NCBI GenBank assembly: GCA_945877175.1
Contig: CAMCRC010000002.1
Coordinates: 1 to 64,000, forward strand
DNA from: Klebsiella pneumoniae
Lineage (GTDB): Bacteria > Pseudomonadota > Gammaproteobacteria > Pseudomonadales > Pseudohongiellaceae
Length of the DNA stretch: 64,000 nucleotides
Direction: 5' to 3'
In this document: piece after piece, positions 41,079 to 54,121 of the stretch
Layout: each line of letters opens with the position of its first letter
How positions within the stretch are numbered: the first letter of the stretch is position 1
Position numbers and translations under genes: made by a program
The notes under the pieces: generated by a model
Told to the model about the DNA's origin: nothing
Databases searched by the model: none
What the model saw: only the letters and a program-made list of their open reading frames with translations

Positions 41079-41990
41079 TCATTCAACTCGCGAAATCTCG
41101 AAGCCTTTCTGCTCCAGAAGACTCAGCAGACCATCTTCCCCTACCAGATGTGCCGCGCCCACCAGGACGAACTCATTCCCCTGATTCTCGAACAAAGTCT
41201 CGATGATTGCGATCCATGCAGTATTGCGGCGCACCAGCAGCGCCTCATAAAGTGTCGGGTATTCCTCTTTCATGTCGGCAACGAACAAGGCTTCCAGCGT
41301 CGCATTGTCACCACTGCGCCAGGCTGCAATCATCTGCTCCATCGCGGTCTCGATTTCCTGCATGTCGTCCAGCGACGAACGCACAAACTCACTCTCGTTG
41401 CCTTCCCCCATGTTGGCGATGAAACCGATCTGATCGTCGATCGACTCCAGCTCCCCCACCTGCTTGCCATCGCCCAGCGCACGGGAGTTGAAGTAGGCAT
41501 CGACACCCTGCGGCGTAAACCCCATTTTCTGGAACTCGATGACCTGCAGCGTGCTGACGAGCATGCCTGGCTTGAACCGCTCCATCATCTGCATGGGCAG
41601 CCCTGTTGAGGAGACATGGGCCGCAAGCGCCGCATACGTGGGCGCATCCAGCACCGTCTGCAGTGTACGGCCATCGCTGTACAGCAACTCCTGCATCATG
41701 CGGGCCTGCACGGCAAAGTCGCTCATGCCGGCAATATCGGTTTCGAAATACACCGCGCTTGAATCCTGATAAGCCTTCTCGAAAGGTTCGGGCAGCGGGT
41801 AGTCGGAAGGACGCAGCAGATGCACGGTGCCGCCCAGGTAGACCTTTTCAGCACCCGACGTAGCGACCCACACAGCGCTCTGTGCCAGCACCCAATGCCA
41901 AGGCGCAAGGCAGAACAGCGCGAGCAGGCCGGCACCCAGAGGACGCGCGAGGCGCTTGCGCGCGGTGACAGTTATCGAATTTTCGAGCAT
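41079..41990 (-). CDS. TraB/GumN family protein
   Basis: YLGGTVHLLRPSDYPLPEPFEKAYQDSSAVYFETD and FVLVGAAHLVGEDGLLSLLEQKGF. Confidence 0.9.
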   Translation of the reverse strand: MLENSITVTARKRLARPLGAGLLALFCLAPWHWVLAQSAVWVATSGAEKVYLGGTVHLLRPSDYPLPEPFEKAYQDSSAVYFETDIAGMSDFAVQARMMQELLYSDGRTLQTVLDAPTYAALAAHVSSTGLPMQMMERFKPGMLVSTLQVIEFQKMGFTPQGVDAYFNSRALGDGKQVGELESIDDQIGFIANMGEGNESEFVRSSLDDMQEIETAMEQMIAAWRSGDNATLEALFVADMKEEYPTLYEALLVRRNTAWIAIIETLFENQGNEFVLVGAAHLVGEDGLLSLLEQKGFEISRVE

Positions 41991-42069
41991 GAAGTCAGTT
42001 CCCGTGTGATTTACAGTATCGCGAAGGAGAAGGTAGCATGCCCCCCGACCCTCCTCCAAGGAAGCCAGC

Positions 42070-42429
42070 ATGGCCACATTGTTGTTCAGATTGCGTCACG
42101 TGCCCGATGACGAAGCGGACGATGTACGCGCATTGCTGGAGGAAAATGGCATCGATTTCTACGAGACAACCCCGGGCAACTGGGGCATCTCGATGCCGGC
42201 GCTGTGGCTGCGTGACGACACGCAGCACGCGCGTGCGCTGGCTTTGCTGACCGACTATCAGCAAGAGCGTACACGCCTCATGCGCGAAGAATATGAGGAA
42301 CAGTGCCGGCAGGGCGCCGCCCCGACCCTGTTCGCCAGCTTCCGCAGCCAGCCGGGGCGTTTTCTTTTCTACACGGGCCTGAGCGCCGCCATTCTCTATC
42401 TGTCCATCAGCAGCTTCTTCAGCTTCTGA
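42070..42429 (+). CDS. DUF6164-like small membrane protein
   Basis: LLFRLRHVPDDEADDVRALLEENGIDFYETTPGNWGIS; C-terminal TM segment. Confidence 0.8.
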   Translation: MATLLFRLRHVPDDEADDVRALLEENGIDFYETTPGNWGISMPALWLRDDTQHARALALLTDYQQERTRLMREEYEEQCRQGAAPTLFASFRSQPGRFLFYTGLSAAILYLSISSFFSF

Positions 42430-43132
42430 GTGCTGTCCCGATGCTGATCTTCAGTGTCTCAAGCCCGTCCACTCGACCTTCCAGCACATCGCCGGCCACC
42501 ACGGCAGCGACACCCGCCGGAGTTCCGGTGAAGATCAGGTCGCCCGGACGCAGCCGGTAATACGTGGACAATTCCGCTATCAGCTCTGGAATATTCCAGA
42601 TCAGGTCACTGATGTGGCCCTCCTGCCGCAGCTCGCCATTGACATGCAGCGTGATGTGCGCGGCGGACAAGTCTCCCACCTTTGCTACCGGAGTGAGTGC
42701 TGTCATGGGGGCGGAGTCGTCAAAGCCCTTGGCCGTGTCCCATGGCCTTGCCTTGTCTTTGGCTTCTGCCTGCAGGTCTCGGCGCGTGAAATCAATTCCC
42801 ACACCATAGCCGAACACGGCGGCCTGCGCTTCCGCCAGGGACAGACACTCGCCCTTGGCTGCCAGGGCATCACCCGCCAGCGCCACTACCAGCTCGACCT
42901 CGTGGTGCAAATCCCGGGTGCGCTGCGGGTATGGCAGCACGGCGCCATTCTGAGCGATGGCGTTGGCAGGTTTGCTGAAGAAAAAGGGCGATTCGCGCTC
43001 CGGATTCGCGCCCATCTCCCGCGCATGCGCCGCGTAGTTGCGCCCCACACAGTAGATGCGATTGACGGGAAACTGCTCCGGACGCCCCAGGATGGGAACG
43101 GTAGGGATTTCGACTGCAAAGAGTAGCGTCAT
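42419..43132 (-). CDS. Fumarylacetoacetate hydrolase family protein
   Basis: YCVGRNYAAHAREMG, HHEVELVVAL, GDLIFTGTPAGV motifs. Confidence 0.94.
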   Translation of the reverse strand: MTLLFAVEIPTVPILGRPEQFPVNRIYCVGRNYAAHAREMGANPERESPFFFSKPANAIAQNGAVLPYPQRTRDLHHEVELVVALAGDALAAKGECLSLAEAQAAVFGYGVGIDFTRRDLQAEAKDKARPWDTAKGFDDSAPMTALTPVAKVGDLSAAHITLHVNGELRQEGHISDLIWNIPELIAELSTYYRLRPGDLIFTGTPAGVAAVVAGDVLEGRVDGLETLKISIGTALRS

Positions 43133-43163
43133 GGATATCCTTGTCTGGCAGCGAGTGCCTGGT

Positions 43164-46100
43164 TCACGTACCGATGTAAGCCCGCAGCCGTGAGGGAAAC
43201 TCCCGTTGCTGCAAGACCTGTTGCAATTGCCATTGTACGTCAGGCTCCACCTCGCGCAGAAACCTGACCTTGTTGTTTTCCAGCACGGCCAGCGGCAGGC
43301 CGTCGCGATACAGAATGCGGTTGCGGGCGAGGCGCGGCAAACGGGTCTCTGGCAGAACGATGGCCAGCAGGTTCACCGGATCGGCAGCCGCCAGACTGAC
43401 ATATTCGGTGCTGCGCTGGGCAGCATCCTGATTCTTGCCGAACTGGCGCAGGGCAGTGACAGTGTCCGGGAGCGCAAACTGCTCACCGCTGATGCCGGCG
43501 ATGAACCGTCCGCCGCGCACCACCCCCTGCAACTCCAGGGTGCGCAGTTTGCGCAGGAGCAAACGCCAGGACGGCGCCGCGCTTTCTCGTTCCAGTGCGC
43601 GCTTGAACAGCACCCCCCAGCGCGCCAGGTAGATCATGATCAGGCGCTCAAGCTGCTCGTCATTCAGCGGACACTCTTCGGTCGCGACTGCCGGCACCGG
43701 GTGGTCATCTCGCAGCAGCGACCAGCGCCCGGCATCTTCCACACCGAACGTGGCGCGACGACGGCCATTGGCATGCCCTCCCGGCTTGCGGGCATCGGGC
43801 GTGAGAAGGGCTCGCAGACCTGTGAAGCTGTCGCTGGTAATGCGGCCGGCGCTGACCAGTTCGGCCAGGCCCTGCTCCAGCTGGCTGCGCAGCAGCTGCG
43901 TGCGCCGCGAGATCTGCTCGAAGAAGCTGGCGCCATGCTGGCGGATATCCGTTTCGATACGCGCGGCGAGGGAACTCAGTGGCGCTTCGTCCGCCGCACT
44001 GACCGGGTCTGCAGCCCGAGCGAGAGCGTCCCAGATATCCTGATTCTGGCGCTGCAACAACGTGATGGGTGTGCCCTTGACCGGCCCTGGCTTGCGGGAG
44101 GCGTCTGCCAGCGCGCCGCCCTTCAGCCCGGGCCGCACAAGCCGCCCCCAGACCAGCCGCCCACTGATGCACATCACATCCAGCCAGGAAGGGTCATAGC
44201 CGCTGATCCGCGATGGGAAGACATCCGCTTCCCACAGTGTGGCCGGTGCGCTCAGGCCATCCAGCCGCGCGAGCGTGCGCTGCAGCAGCCCCTGACCATC
44301 GGAAGAGGTTGGCACCAGCACGGGTCGCGCAGGCAGCCGCTGCACGCGCACTTCATGCAAGTCGAACAGGAAGCGCATATAGGATTGCAGCGACACGGGT
44401 TTGATGCTCTGCCGGTGGGAATCGATGGTGTAGCGGTGAATGCGCTGCAGCAGACGCCGTTCACACCACTGTGTTGATCCCTGCAGCAGCGTCGAGAACT
44501 GCCCCCGGAACGCAAAGCCTTCCGTTTCCAGCCCGAGCAGGGCGACCTCCACCAGCACCGGTCGCAGACCGAGCTCTGCAACCAACCGGTCCGAGGTGAC
44601 AGGACCCAGTCCTTCCAGACGGCGGCGCAGCACTTCGCGCAGGGCGGCATCGTCCTCCCATGTTTCCCGGAGCAGACTGGGCGGCAGCGCGAGCGATGGC
44701 TCACAGACAACCTTGGGATAGAGCGTTCGCAACAAGGGCAGGCGCTCGGCCGCCACCCAGAACTGCGCGGCTCCGGTGTCCAGCAGACAGCAACGCCCGG
44801 CACTGACGAGGGTGCGCAGGTGAGTCGCATAGCCGTGCAATTGCGCCTCGGCTGCCGTCACATACGCGAGGGAATACAGCGCGTCGTGCATCTCGTCGAC
44901 CGAGCGCACCAGTGGCCAGGCTTCTTCGCGCACCTGGGCAATCGCCGCTTCGTCCAGCACGCTGTAGGACTGCACCTCGGCCGGGTCTAGCCAGCTGCGG
45001 TTGCGGATTGCATTGGTACGCCGCTCTTCAAAGGGCGCATCGTCCAGAAAGGCATAGGGGCGGGCGTTGATGATCTCCTGTGCAAAGGGCGAGGGTTCGC
45101 GCAGGTCGCGGGCGATCAATGTCAGCGCGCCGCTCTCGATGTCGCTCACCAGTTGCTTGAGCCCTTCGATGTCCATGGCTTCGGTCAGGCAGTCGTGGAT
45201 GGTTTGCTGCACCAGCGGGTGCTCGGGCACCTCGCGCTTGCCCTGGATGTTCTCGAAACAGGCGATCTGATCGGGGAACACGTGGGCCACCAGGTCCTCG
45301 GCATCCATCCGCTGAAACTGCGGCGGCACGCGCTTGCCATTGCGATTGCGCTGAATGGCCAGTGAACGGGTGGCATTCCAGCGCCAGCGCACTTCGAACA
45401 TGGGGGCATCGAGCAGCGCCTGCACCAGCACGTCCTCCACGCTCCCGCTCTGCAGATAGGCGTACACCTCCTGCAATGGAAAACTGTGCACCGAGCCCAG
45501 GGAAATCACGATGCTGTCTTCGTTGGCAGCAGCCTGCAGCTCGAAGTTGAAGGTGCGGCAGAAACGCTTGCGCAGCGCCAGCCCCCAGGCGCGGTTGAGG
45601 CGACTGCCGAAGGGCGAGTGAATGACGACGTGCATGTCGCCTAATTCGTCAAAGAAGCGCTCCATCACCAGGGTCTTCTGCGTAGGCATGACTTCCAGCG
45701 CATTGCGCCCAGCCTGCAGATAATCCACAAGCTGCTGTGCGGCGGAGGCCGGCAGACGCAGCGCTTCCTTCAGCCACTGCACCGCATTGGCGGCAGAATC
45801 GTCCTGCAGGAAAGCATCGATGGTTTCCCGCAGAGCACACACCGACAGCGAGAGTTCCCGGGTACGCCCTGGTCCTTCGCCAAACCAGAAAGGAATGGTG
45901 GGCCGTGCGCCCTGGGCATCGCGCACCCGTACTTTCAGCCCGTCCACCCGCAGCAGCTGCCAGCTGTGGCTGCCCAGCGTGAAAATGTCGCCGGGCAGCG
46001 TTTCCAGTGCAAAGTCTTCATTGAGCGTGCCCACTACGGTGTCGTCCGGGTCCAGTACTACCTGATAGTCAAACATGTCCGGAATGGCGCCACCGTTGGT

Positions 46101-47588
46101 CAGCGCAGTCAGGCGGGCATTGCGGCGGGCACTGACCCGGTTGTTGATGACGTCCAGATGCAGATACGCGCCCTTGCGCCCGAGGCGCGTGGAATAGCCA
46201 TCGGCCAGCATCTGCACGATGCCGTTGAACGCCTCACGGGAAAGGTCGCGATAGGGATGCGCCCGCACGAACAGCGCGTACAGGGCGTCCAGACTCCAGC
46301 TGCCTTCGCCGCCGTCCTCTCCCTGGGACGAGGCGACTTCCGCCACAATCTGCTGCGCGAGAATGTCCACAGGCTTGTCCGGCATCAGGATGCGGTCGAG
46401 ATCGCCTTCGCGCAGGCTGTTGAGCAGCGCCGTACACTCCGCCAGATCATCCCGCGTCAGGGGGAACAGAATGCCCTTGGGCGTGCCCCGCACCGAGTGG
46501 CCACTGCGACCCACACGCTGCAGGAATTTCGCGATGCTCTTGGGCGAGGAAAACTGCACCACCAGATCCACGGAGCCCACATCGATGCCCAGCTCCATGG
46601 AGGCTGTCGCCACCAGCACCTTGAGATGCCCGTCCTTCAGTTTCTGCTCGGCCAGATGGCGATGTTCCTTGCTCATGCTGCCGTGGTGCGAACTGACCAG
46701 TCCTTCGCCCAGACGTTCGGTCAGTGCCAGTGCCAGCCGCTCGGAGAGCCGCCGCGTGTTCACGAACACCAGCGTGGTCTCGTGCGTCTCGATCAGCTGC
46801 ACAAGCCTCTGGTAGAGTTCGTCCCAGACCTCGTTGCTCATGAGCGCCGACAAGGGCGACCCCGGCACTTCCAGCGTCACATCGATGGCGCGACGATGGC
46901 CCGAGTCGACCACGACACAGGGCTGGTCGGGGCGATTGCCGGTCAGGAAATCCGCCACCAGGGACAAAGGCCTCTGGGTGGCCGAGAGCCCGATGCGCTG
47001 CAATGGGCGGTGCACGATGCTTTCCAGTCGCTCCAGGGAAAGCGCAAGGTGAGACCCGCGCTTGTCTCCGAGGAGTGCGTGGATCTCGTCGACGATGACG
47101 GTACCCACTGTCCGCAGCATCTGCCGCCCGCCCTCACTGGTCAGCAGCAGGTAGAGGGATTCCGGGGTGGTCACAAGGATGTGGGGCGGCGCGCGCAACA
47201 TGCGCTGGCGTTCGGTGGGGGTAGTGTCACCCGTGCGCACGGCAACACTGATGTCGGCAGCCGCAGCGCCGCGCTCGCGCAGCAGATCCGCCAGCCCCTG
47301 CAGGGGCACTTCCAGATTGCGGTGAATGTCGTTGCTGAGCGCCTTGAGAGGGGAAATGTAAAGGATGCGGGTAGCGCGTGGCAGCGGTCCCTCCTGAGCC
47401 TGTTGCAGAAGATCATCAATCGCGGCGTAGAACGCCGCCAAGGTCTTGCCACTGCCCGTCGGCGCCGATATCAGCGTGTGGCGTCCGGACTTGATAGCCG
47501 GCCATGCCTGCGCCTGTGCCTGGGTAGGCGCCCCGAAACGCTGCAGGAACCAGTCGCGGGCAACGGCATGAAATTGGCTCAGTGGCAT
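43164..47588 (-). CDS. lhr: Lhr-type large DEAD/H helicase
   Basis: SAPTGSGKTLAAF, VDEIHALLGDKRG, QRVGRSGHS helicase motifs; 1474 aa. Confidence 0.93.
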   Translation of the reverse strand: MPLSQFHAVARDWFLQRFGAPTQAQAQAWPAIKSGRHTLISAPTGSGKTLAAFYAAIDDLLQQAQEGPLPRATRILYISPLKALSNDIHRNLEVPLQGLADLLRERGAAAADISVAVRTGDTTPTERQRMLRAPPHILVTTPESLYLLLTSEGGRQMLRTVGTVIVDEIHALLGDKRGSHLALSLERLESIVHRPLQRIGLSATQRPLSLVADFLTGNRPDQPCVVVDSGHRRAIDVTLEVPGSPLSALMSNEVWDELYQRLVQLIETHETTLVFVNTRRLSERLALALTERLGEGLVSSHHGSMSKEHRHLAEQKLKDGHLKVLVATASMELGIDVGSVDLVVQFSSPKSIAKFLQRVGRSGHSVRGTPKGILFPLTRDDLAECTALLNSLREGDLDRILMPDKPVDILAQQIVAEVASSQGEDGGEGSWSLDALYALFVRAHPYRDLSREAFNGIVQMLADGYSTRLGRKGAYLHLDVINNRVSARRNARLTALTNGGAIPDMFDYQVVLDPDDTVVGTLNEDFALETLPGDIFTLGSHSWQLLRVDGLKVRVRDAQGARPTIPFWFGEGPGRTRELSLSVCALRETIDAFLQDDSAANAVQWLKEALRLPASAAQQLVDYLQAGRNALEVMPTQKTLVMERFFDELGDMHVVIHSPFGSRLNRAWGLALRKRFCRTFNFELQAAANEDSIVISLGSVHSFPLQEVYAYLQSGSVEDVLVQALLDAPMFEVRWRWNATRSLAIQRNRNGKRVPPQFQRMDAEDLVAHVFPDQIACFENIQGKREVPEHPLVQQTIHDCLTEAMDIEGLKQLVSDIESGALTLIARDLREPSPFAQEIINARPYAFLDDAPFEERRTNAIRNRSWLDPAEVQSYSVLDEAAIAQVREEAWPLVRSVDEMHDALYSLAYVTAAEAQLHGYATHLRTLVSAGRCCLLDTGAAQFWVAAERLPLLRTLYPKVVCEPSLALPPSLLRETWEDDAALREVLRRRLEGLGPVTSDRLVAELGLRPVLVEVALLGLETEGFAFRGQFSTLLQGSTQWCERRLLQRIHRYTIDSHRQSIKPVSLQSYMRFLFDLHEVRVQRLPARPVLVPTSSDGQGLLQRTLARLDGLSAPATLWEADVFPSRISGYDPSWLDVMCISGRLVWGRLVRPGLKGGALADASRKPGPVKGTPITLLQRQNQDIWDALARAADPVSAADEAPLSSLAARIETDIRQHGASFFEQISRRTQLLRSQLEQGLAELVSAGRITSDSFTGLRALLTPDARKPGGHANGRRRATFGVEDAGRWSLLRDDHPVPAVATEECPLNDEQLERLIMIYLARWGVLFKRALERESAAPSWRLLLRKLRTLELQGVVRGGRFIAGISGEQFALPDTVTALRQFGKNQDAAQRSTEYVSLAAADPVNLLAIVLPETRLPRLARNRILYRDGLPLAVLENNKVRFLREVEPDVQWQLQQVLQQREFPSRLRAYIGT

Positions 47589-47805
47589 GGCAGACGCGCT
47601 CGTGCTTGCAGGAGGTTGGGGAGGCAGTGCTCAACGACAAGCGTATAAGAATCGTCCGGAAGGCACCAGCATCCATTGGCTTGAGTTTCTCAACCAGGCC
47701 AGACACCACAGAGGGTTGATTGACTTGCAGCGCGGCAATCGCCTATTGTCGGCCACCTGAGTCGAGCAGAGGCGATTCGGCAATGGAACGGAGCAAGGAA
47801 ATCCC

Positions 47806-48465
47806 ATGAAGAAGTACCTGTCAGCATTCTGGCAAGAGAACAGAAAATTTCTGTTCCTGCTTCTCAGCATCGTGTTCTTCAAAAGCGCCATTGCTGATCT
47901 GAACTCCATTTCCGGGCGCTCCATGCAACCCACTCTGCTGGATGGTGACAAAGTCTGGGTCAACAAACTGGCCTACGATGTGCGCGTGCCCTTTACAGAC
48001 ATTTTCCTCGCATCGCATACCGACCCCGAACGCGGCGACATCGTGATCATCGACTCCGAAGCGGCAGAAAAGCGCCTGGTGAAGCGTATCGTCGGCCTTC
48101 CTGGCGACACCATCTACATGCGCAACAACACACTGGTCATCAATGGTCAGCCTGCCGACTATGAAGTGGTGTCAAGCGACATCGATTCCCTGATCATTCG
48201 CGAACATCTGTTTGACCACACCCATGAGGCGATGTTGTCTGACACCTTCACAAGCCGCCTCTCGCGCAGCTTCGGGCCGGAGACGGTGCCGGAAGACCAG
48301 TTCTTCGTGCTGGGCGACAACCGCGACAACAGCGCCGACAGCCGCATCTACAGTTTCATTCCCCGGGATCAGATCATCGGACGTTCCAGCTCGGTGATCT
48401 TTTCGCTGGACAGCGACCGCAACTACCTGCCGCGCGCCGACCGTTTCCTGGCCGAACTGCAATAA
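47806..48465 (+). CDS. lepB: Signal peptidase I
   Basis: SISGRSMQPTLLDGDKVWVNK, KRIVGLPGD, FFVLGDNRDNSADSR. Confidence 0.93.
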   Translation: MKKYLSAFWQENRKFLFLLLSIVFFKSAIADLNSISGRSMQPTLLDGDKVWVNKLAYDVRVPFTDIFLASHTDPERGDIVIIDSEAAEKRLVKRIVGLPGDTIYMRNNTLVINGQPADYEVVSSDIDSLIIREHLFDHTHEAMLSDTFTSRLSRSFGPETVPEDQFFVLGDNRDNSADSRIYSFIPRDQIIGRSSSVIFSLDSDRNYLPRADRFLAELQ

Positions 48466-48622
48466 TTCCTGCACCGAAATGGCACGTCTTTCAGCGGGTC
48501 TGGAGGCCATTCTGTCCTGTTAAACCCTCCTTCCAGCGAGTAGAATGGCCGCTTTGTTTTCGGCGCAGGCAGCTCCTTCTCACGCAGCCCCCGCCCCATT
48601 GCCAAGCCAGGAAACCCTCATT

Positions 48623-49723
48623 GTGGGATTGAAGACCCCTCTGTACCAGAAGCACCTGGACGCCGGTGCCCGAATCGTTGATTTCGGGGGCTGGGACATG
48701 CCCATTCAATATCAGTCGCTGATCGAAGAACATCACGCAGTGCGTCAGCATGCGGGCGTCTTCGACGTCAGCCATATGACAATCGTGGATGTCGATGGCC
48801 CGGATGCCAAAGCGTGGCTGCAATATCTGCTGGCCAATGATGTCGAGAAACTCGATGTGGCAGGCCGTGCACTCTACAGCGCCATGCTCAACGACACGGG
48901 TGGCGTTGTGGACGATCTGATTGTCTATCGCCGCGTCTTTGGCTATCGGCTGGTGGTCAATTGCGGAACCCGTGAAAAGGATCTGCGCTGGATGAATGAA
49001 CGGGTTCGGGACTGGAAAGTCAGCGTCACCGAGCGCCCCGAGCTTGCCATCCTGGCCGTGCATGGCCCGGAATCCATTGACAAGGTATGTCAGGTGCTGA
49101 CCCCGGCGCTGGCGGACAGCGTTCGCGCGCTGGGCAATTTCCGCAGCCTGGAATCCGGTGACTGGTTCATTGCTCGCACGGGGTACACTGGCGAGCGAGG
49201 TCTGGAATTGCTGATCCCCAATGCGCAGGCTCCGGCCCTCTGGGACCAGTTGCTGCAACTGGGCGTCAAACCCATCGGCCTGGGTGCACGCGATACGCTG
49301 CGCCTGGAAGCCGGCATGAATCTTTATGGTCACGACATGGATGACTCTGTGTCGCCACTTGCTGCCAACATGGAGCAGACCATCGCCTGGGAGCCTGCAA
49401 CGCGTCAGTTCATCGGCCGCACTGCGGTCGAACAGCACAAGCACGAACAACTTGCAGGGCGGCTGCCAATCCTGACCGGCCTGGTCATGGAAGAGCGCGG
49501 CGTACTGCGCGAAGGCCTGCGCGTGGTCTGCCTCGTCAATGGCGAAGAACGCGAAGGCATCATCACCAGTGGCACGTTTTCCCCGACATTGAAGCATTCC
49601 ATCGCCTTGGCTAGAATCCCGGCAGACAGCACCGATTGCCGTGTCGATCTGCGAGGAAAGCTGACACCCGTTCGCCTTGTGAAACCGAATTTCGTACGGT
49701 TTGGCAAAAAGGTTTTTGAATAA
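48623..49723 (+). CDS. gcvT: Glycine cleavage system T protein
   Basis: [38 protein letters not shown] start inferred. Confidence 0.95.
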   Translation: MGLKTPLYQKHLDAGARIVDFGGWDMPIQYQSLIEEHHAVRQHAGVFDVSHMTIVDVDGPDAKAWLQYLLANDVEKLDVAGRALYSAMLNDTGGVVDDLIVYRRVFGYRLVVNCGTREKDLRWMNERVRDWKVSVTERPELAILAVHGPESIDKVCQVLTPALADSVRALGNFRSLESGDWFIARTGYTGERGLELLIPNAQAPALWDQLLQLGVKPIGLGARDTLRLEAGMNLYGHDMDDSVSPLAANMEQTIAWEPATRQFIGRTAVEQHKHEQLAGRLPILTGLVMEERGVLREGLRVVCLVNGEEREGIITSGTFSPTLKHSIALARIPADSTDCRVDLRGKLTPVRLVKPNFVRFGKKVFE

Positions 49724-49751
49724 ATTTTATTTTCAGCATGAGGATTGGTCA

Positions 49752-50135
49752 GTGAGCAGCTTTCCGGACAATTTGAAGTATGCCGCCACCCACGAGTGGG
49801 TGCGCGTAGAAGCAGATGGCACCTGCACCATTGGCATTACAGATCACGCACAGGAACTGCTGGGTGACATCGTGTTCATCGAGCTTCCCGACGATGGCGC
49901 CAGCGTCTCTGCAAAGCAGGAGATCAGTGTCGTCGAATCCGTGAAGGCGGCATCCGACATTTATGCGCCTGTCTCAGGCAGGATCATTGCGGTCAACAAG
50001 ACTCTCATCGACAGCCCGGAAATCGTCAACACGTCTCCTTATGGCGAAGGCTGGTTCTGTCGCATTCAGCCTGGCAATGCCGCTGAACTGGATGCTCTGC
50101 TCGACGCCGATGGTTACGCAAAAATCTGCGAATAA
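49752..50135 (+). CDS. gcvH: Glycine cleavage system H protein
   Basis: [13 protein letters not shown] and lipoyl site [20 protein letters not shown] start. Confidence 0.96.
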   Translation: MSSFPDNLKYAATHEWVRVEADGTCTIGITDHAQELLGDIVFIELPDDGASVSAKQEISVVESVKAASDIYAPVSGRIIAVNKTLIDSPEIVNTSPYGEGWFCRIQPGNAAELDALLDADGYAKICE

Positions 50136-50178
50136 GGCGTCCGGGCGCAAGCGCCTGTCGTACTGACCAATAACACTT

Positions 50179-50196
50179 TCGAAACTCCAGTTTCGA
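50179..50196. repeat. Short perfect inverted repeat in gcvH-gcvP spacer
   Basis: TCGAAACT-CC-AGTTTCGA. Confidence 0.6.
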
Positions 50197-50304
50197 TTCC
50201 GGGCGCCTTCCACGGCGCGCCGATATGAACCGTTTTCTTTCTTGCTCCCGCGGGCCCGGAGTGCAGCTTACTGCGCTCGGCCCCGTCTATTGACCGAGGC
50301 TTAC

Positions 50305-53217
<2,913 letters not shown>

Positions 53218-53247
53218 GCAGCAGAAGCTTGCTGCCTGGAAAGCTGG

Positions 53248-53335
53248 CATATGTGGGAGCTTGTTGGTGTAGGAGCTTGCTTGCAAGCGAACTGTTCGCG
53301 GGCAAGCCCGCTCCCACACACCCGCTCCCACAATC
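53248..53335. repeat. REP-like palindromic element
   Basis: GTAGGAGCTTGCTTGCAAGCGAAC..GTTCGCGGGCAAGCCCGCTCCCAC imperfect hairpin; related copies at 54068-54095 and elsewhere. Confidence 0.75.
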
Positions 53336-54029
53336 ACGCGACCGGCTGCACCTGATGATCAAGGTGTGCGATCAGTTCTGCCGGCAGATTCAGCCGGTGA
53401 CCCAGCGCCTGCAGATAGGCTCGTTCTGCCGGATGATCCACATCGATGGCGACGCGGGACACCAGATACAGCTCGGTAGCCTGTTCTATACCCCGCGCCG
53501 AAGCGGCAATGGCAGCAATGTCCACCGGCTGTGTGAGGGCGTCGAATACAAAGGCCTTGCTCTCGGCATCCAGCCCCATCTTTTCAACTTGCTCGAACAG
53601 TGACTTCTGTTCCTGTGCATCGATATGGCCATCGGCTTTGGCAGCGCCGATCATTGCTCTGATCAGTGCCAGCTGGAATGGCTGACCATCCGCGGCAGAG
53701 GCTGTTTCGGGCAGAAACCGCGGGTCCACATTCGCGAAGTCAGCGGGTCCGGCTACTGGTGCGCTTGCCGCTGCCTTGCCCTGCTGCCAGTTCTGATAGG
53801 CCTTGAACGCAAGTGCCCCTGCAGCAGCGGCACCACCGTAGCCCGCCATCTTCTTCATCTTCTTGCCGCCGAGCATCAGCCCCAGCAGGCCGCCAACCAC
53901 GGCACCGCCGCCGAACCCGCCCATCCCCATGCCATCGAGCTGTTGTTTGGCAGAGCTACCGGTCTCGCGCATGAAGTCGGCCGCGTTGGGTCCGAGGAAT
54001 TTTTCAAGCAGGTTCTTTGAGTCGAGCAT
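53334..54029 (-). CDS. DUF533 / TerB-like protein
   Basis: Gly-rich N-terminal region with GGLLGLMLGGKKMKK, then IRAMIGAAKADGHIDAQEQKSLF. Confidence 0.88.
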   Translation of the reverse strand: MLDSKNLLEKFLGPNAADFMRETGSSAKQQLDGMGMGGFGGGAVVGGLLGLMLGGKKMKKMAGYGGAAAAGALAFKAYQNWQQGKAAASAPVAGPADFANVDPRFLPETASAADGQPFQLALIRAMIGAAKADGHIDAQEQKSLFEQVEKMGLDAESKAFVFDALTQPVDIAAIAASARGIEQATELYLVSRVAIDVDHPAERAYLQALGHRLNLPAELIAHLDHQVQPVA

Positions 54030-54067
54030 GGGGAGAGTCTCCAGTAGGTCGGTGATGCGGAATATTT

Positions 54068-54095
54068 TGGATCGCGGGCAAGCCCGCTCCCACAA
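54068..54095. repeat. REP-like element
   Basis: cgcgggcaagcccgctcccacaaat, same core as at 53296-53320. Confidence 0.7.
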
Positions 54096-54121
54096 ATTGC
54101 AGGCTTCCAGAAAGAGCAGCT

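Noticed and set aside
45966-47648. 560-aa plus-strand ORF
   Set aside because: Antisense to lhr; shadow frame.
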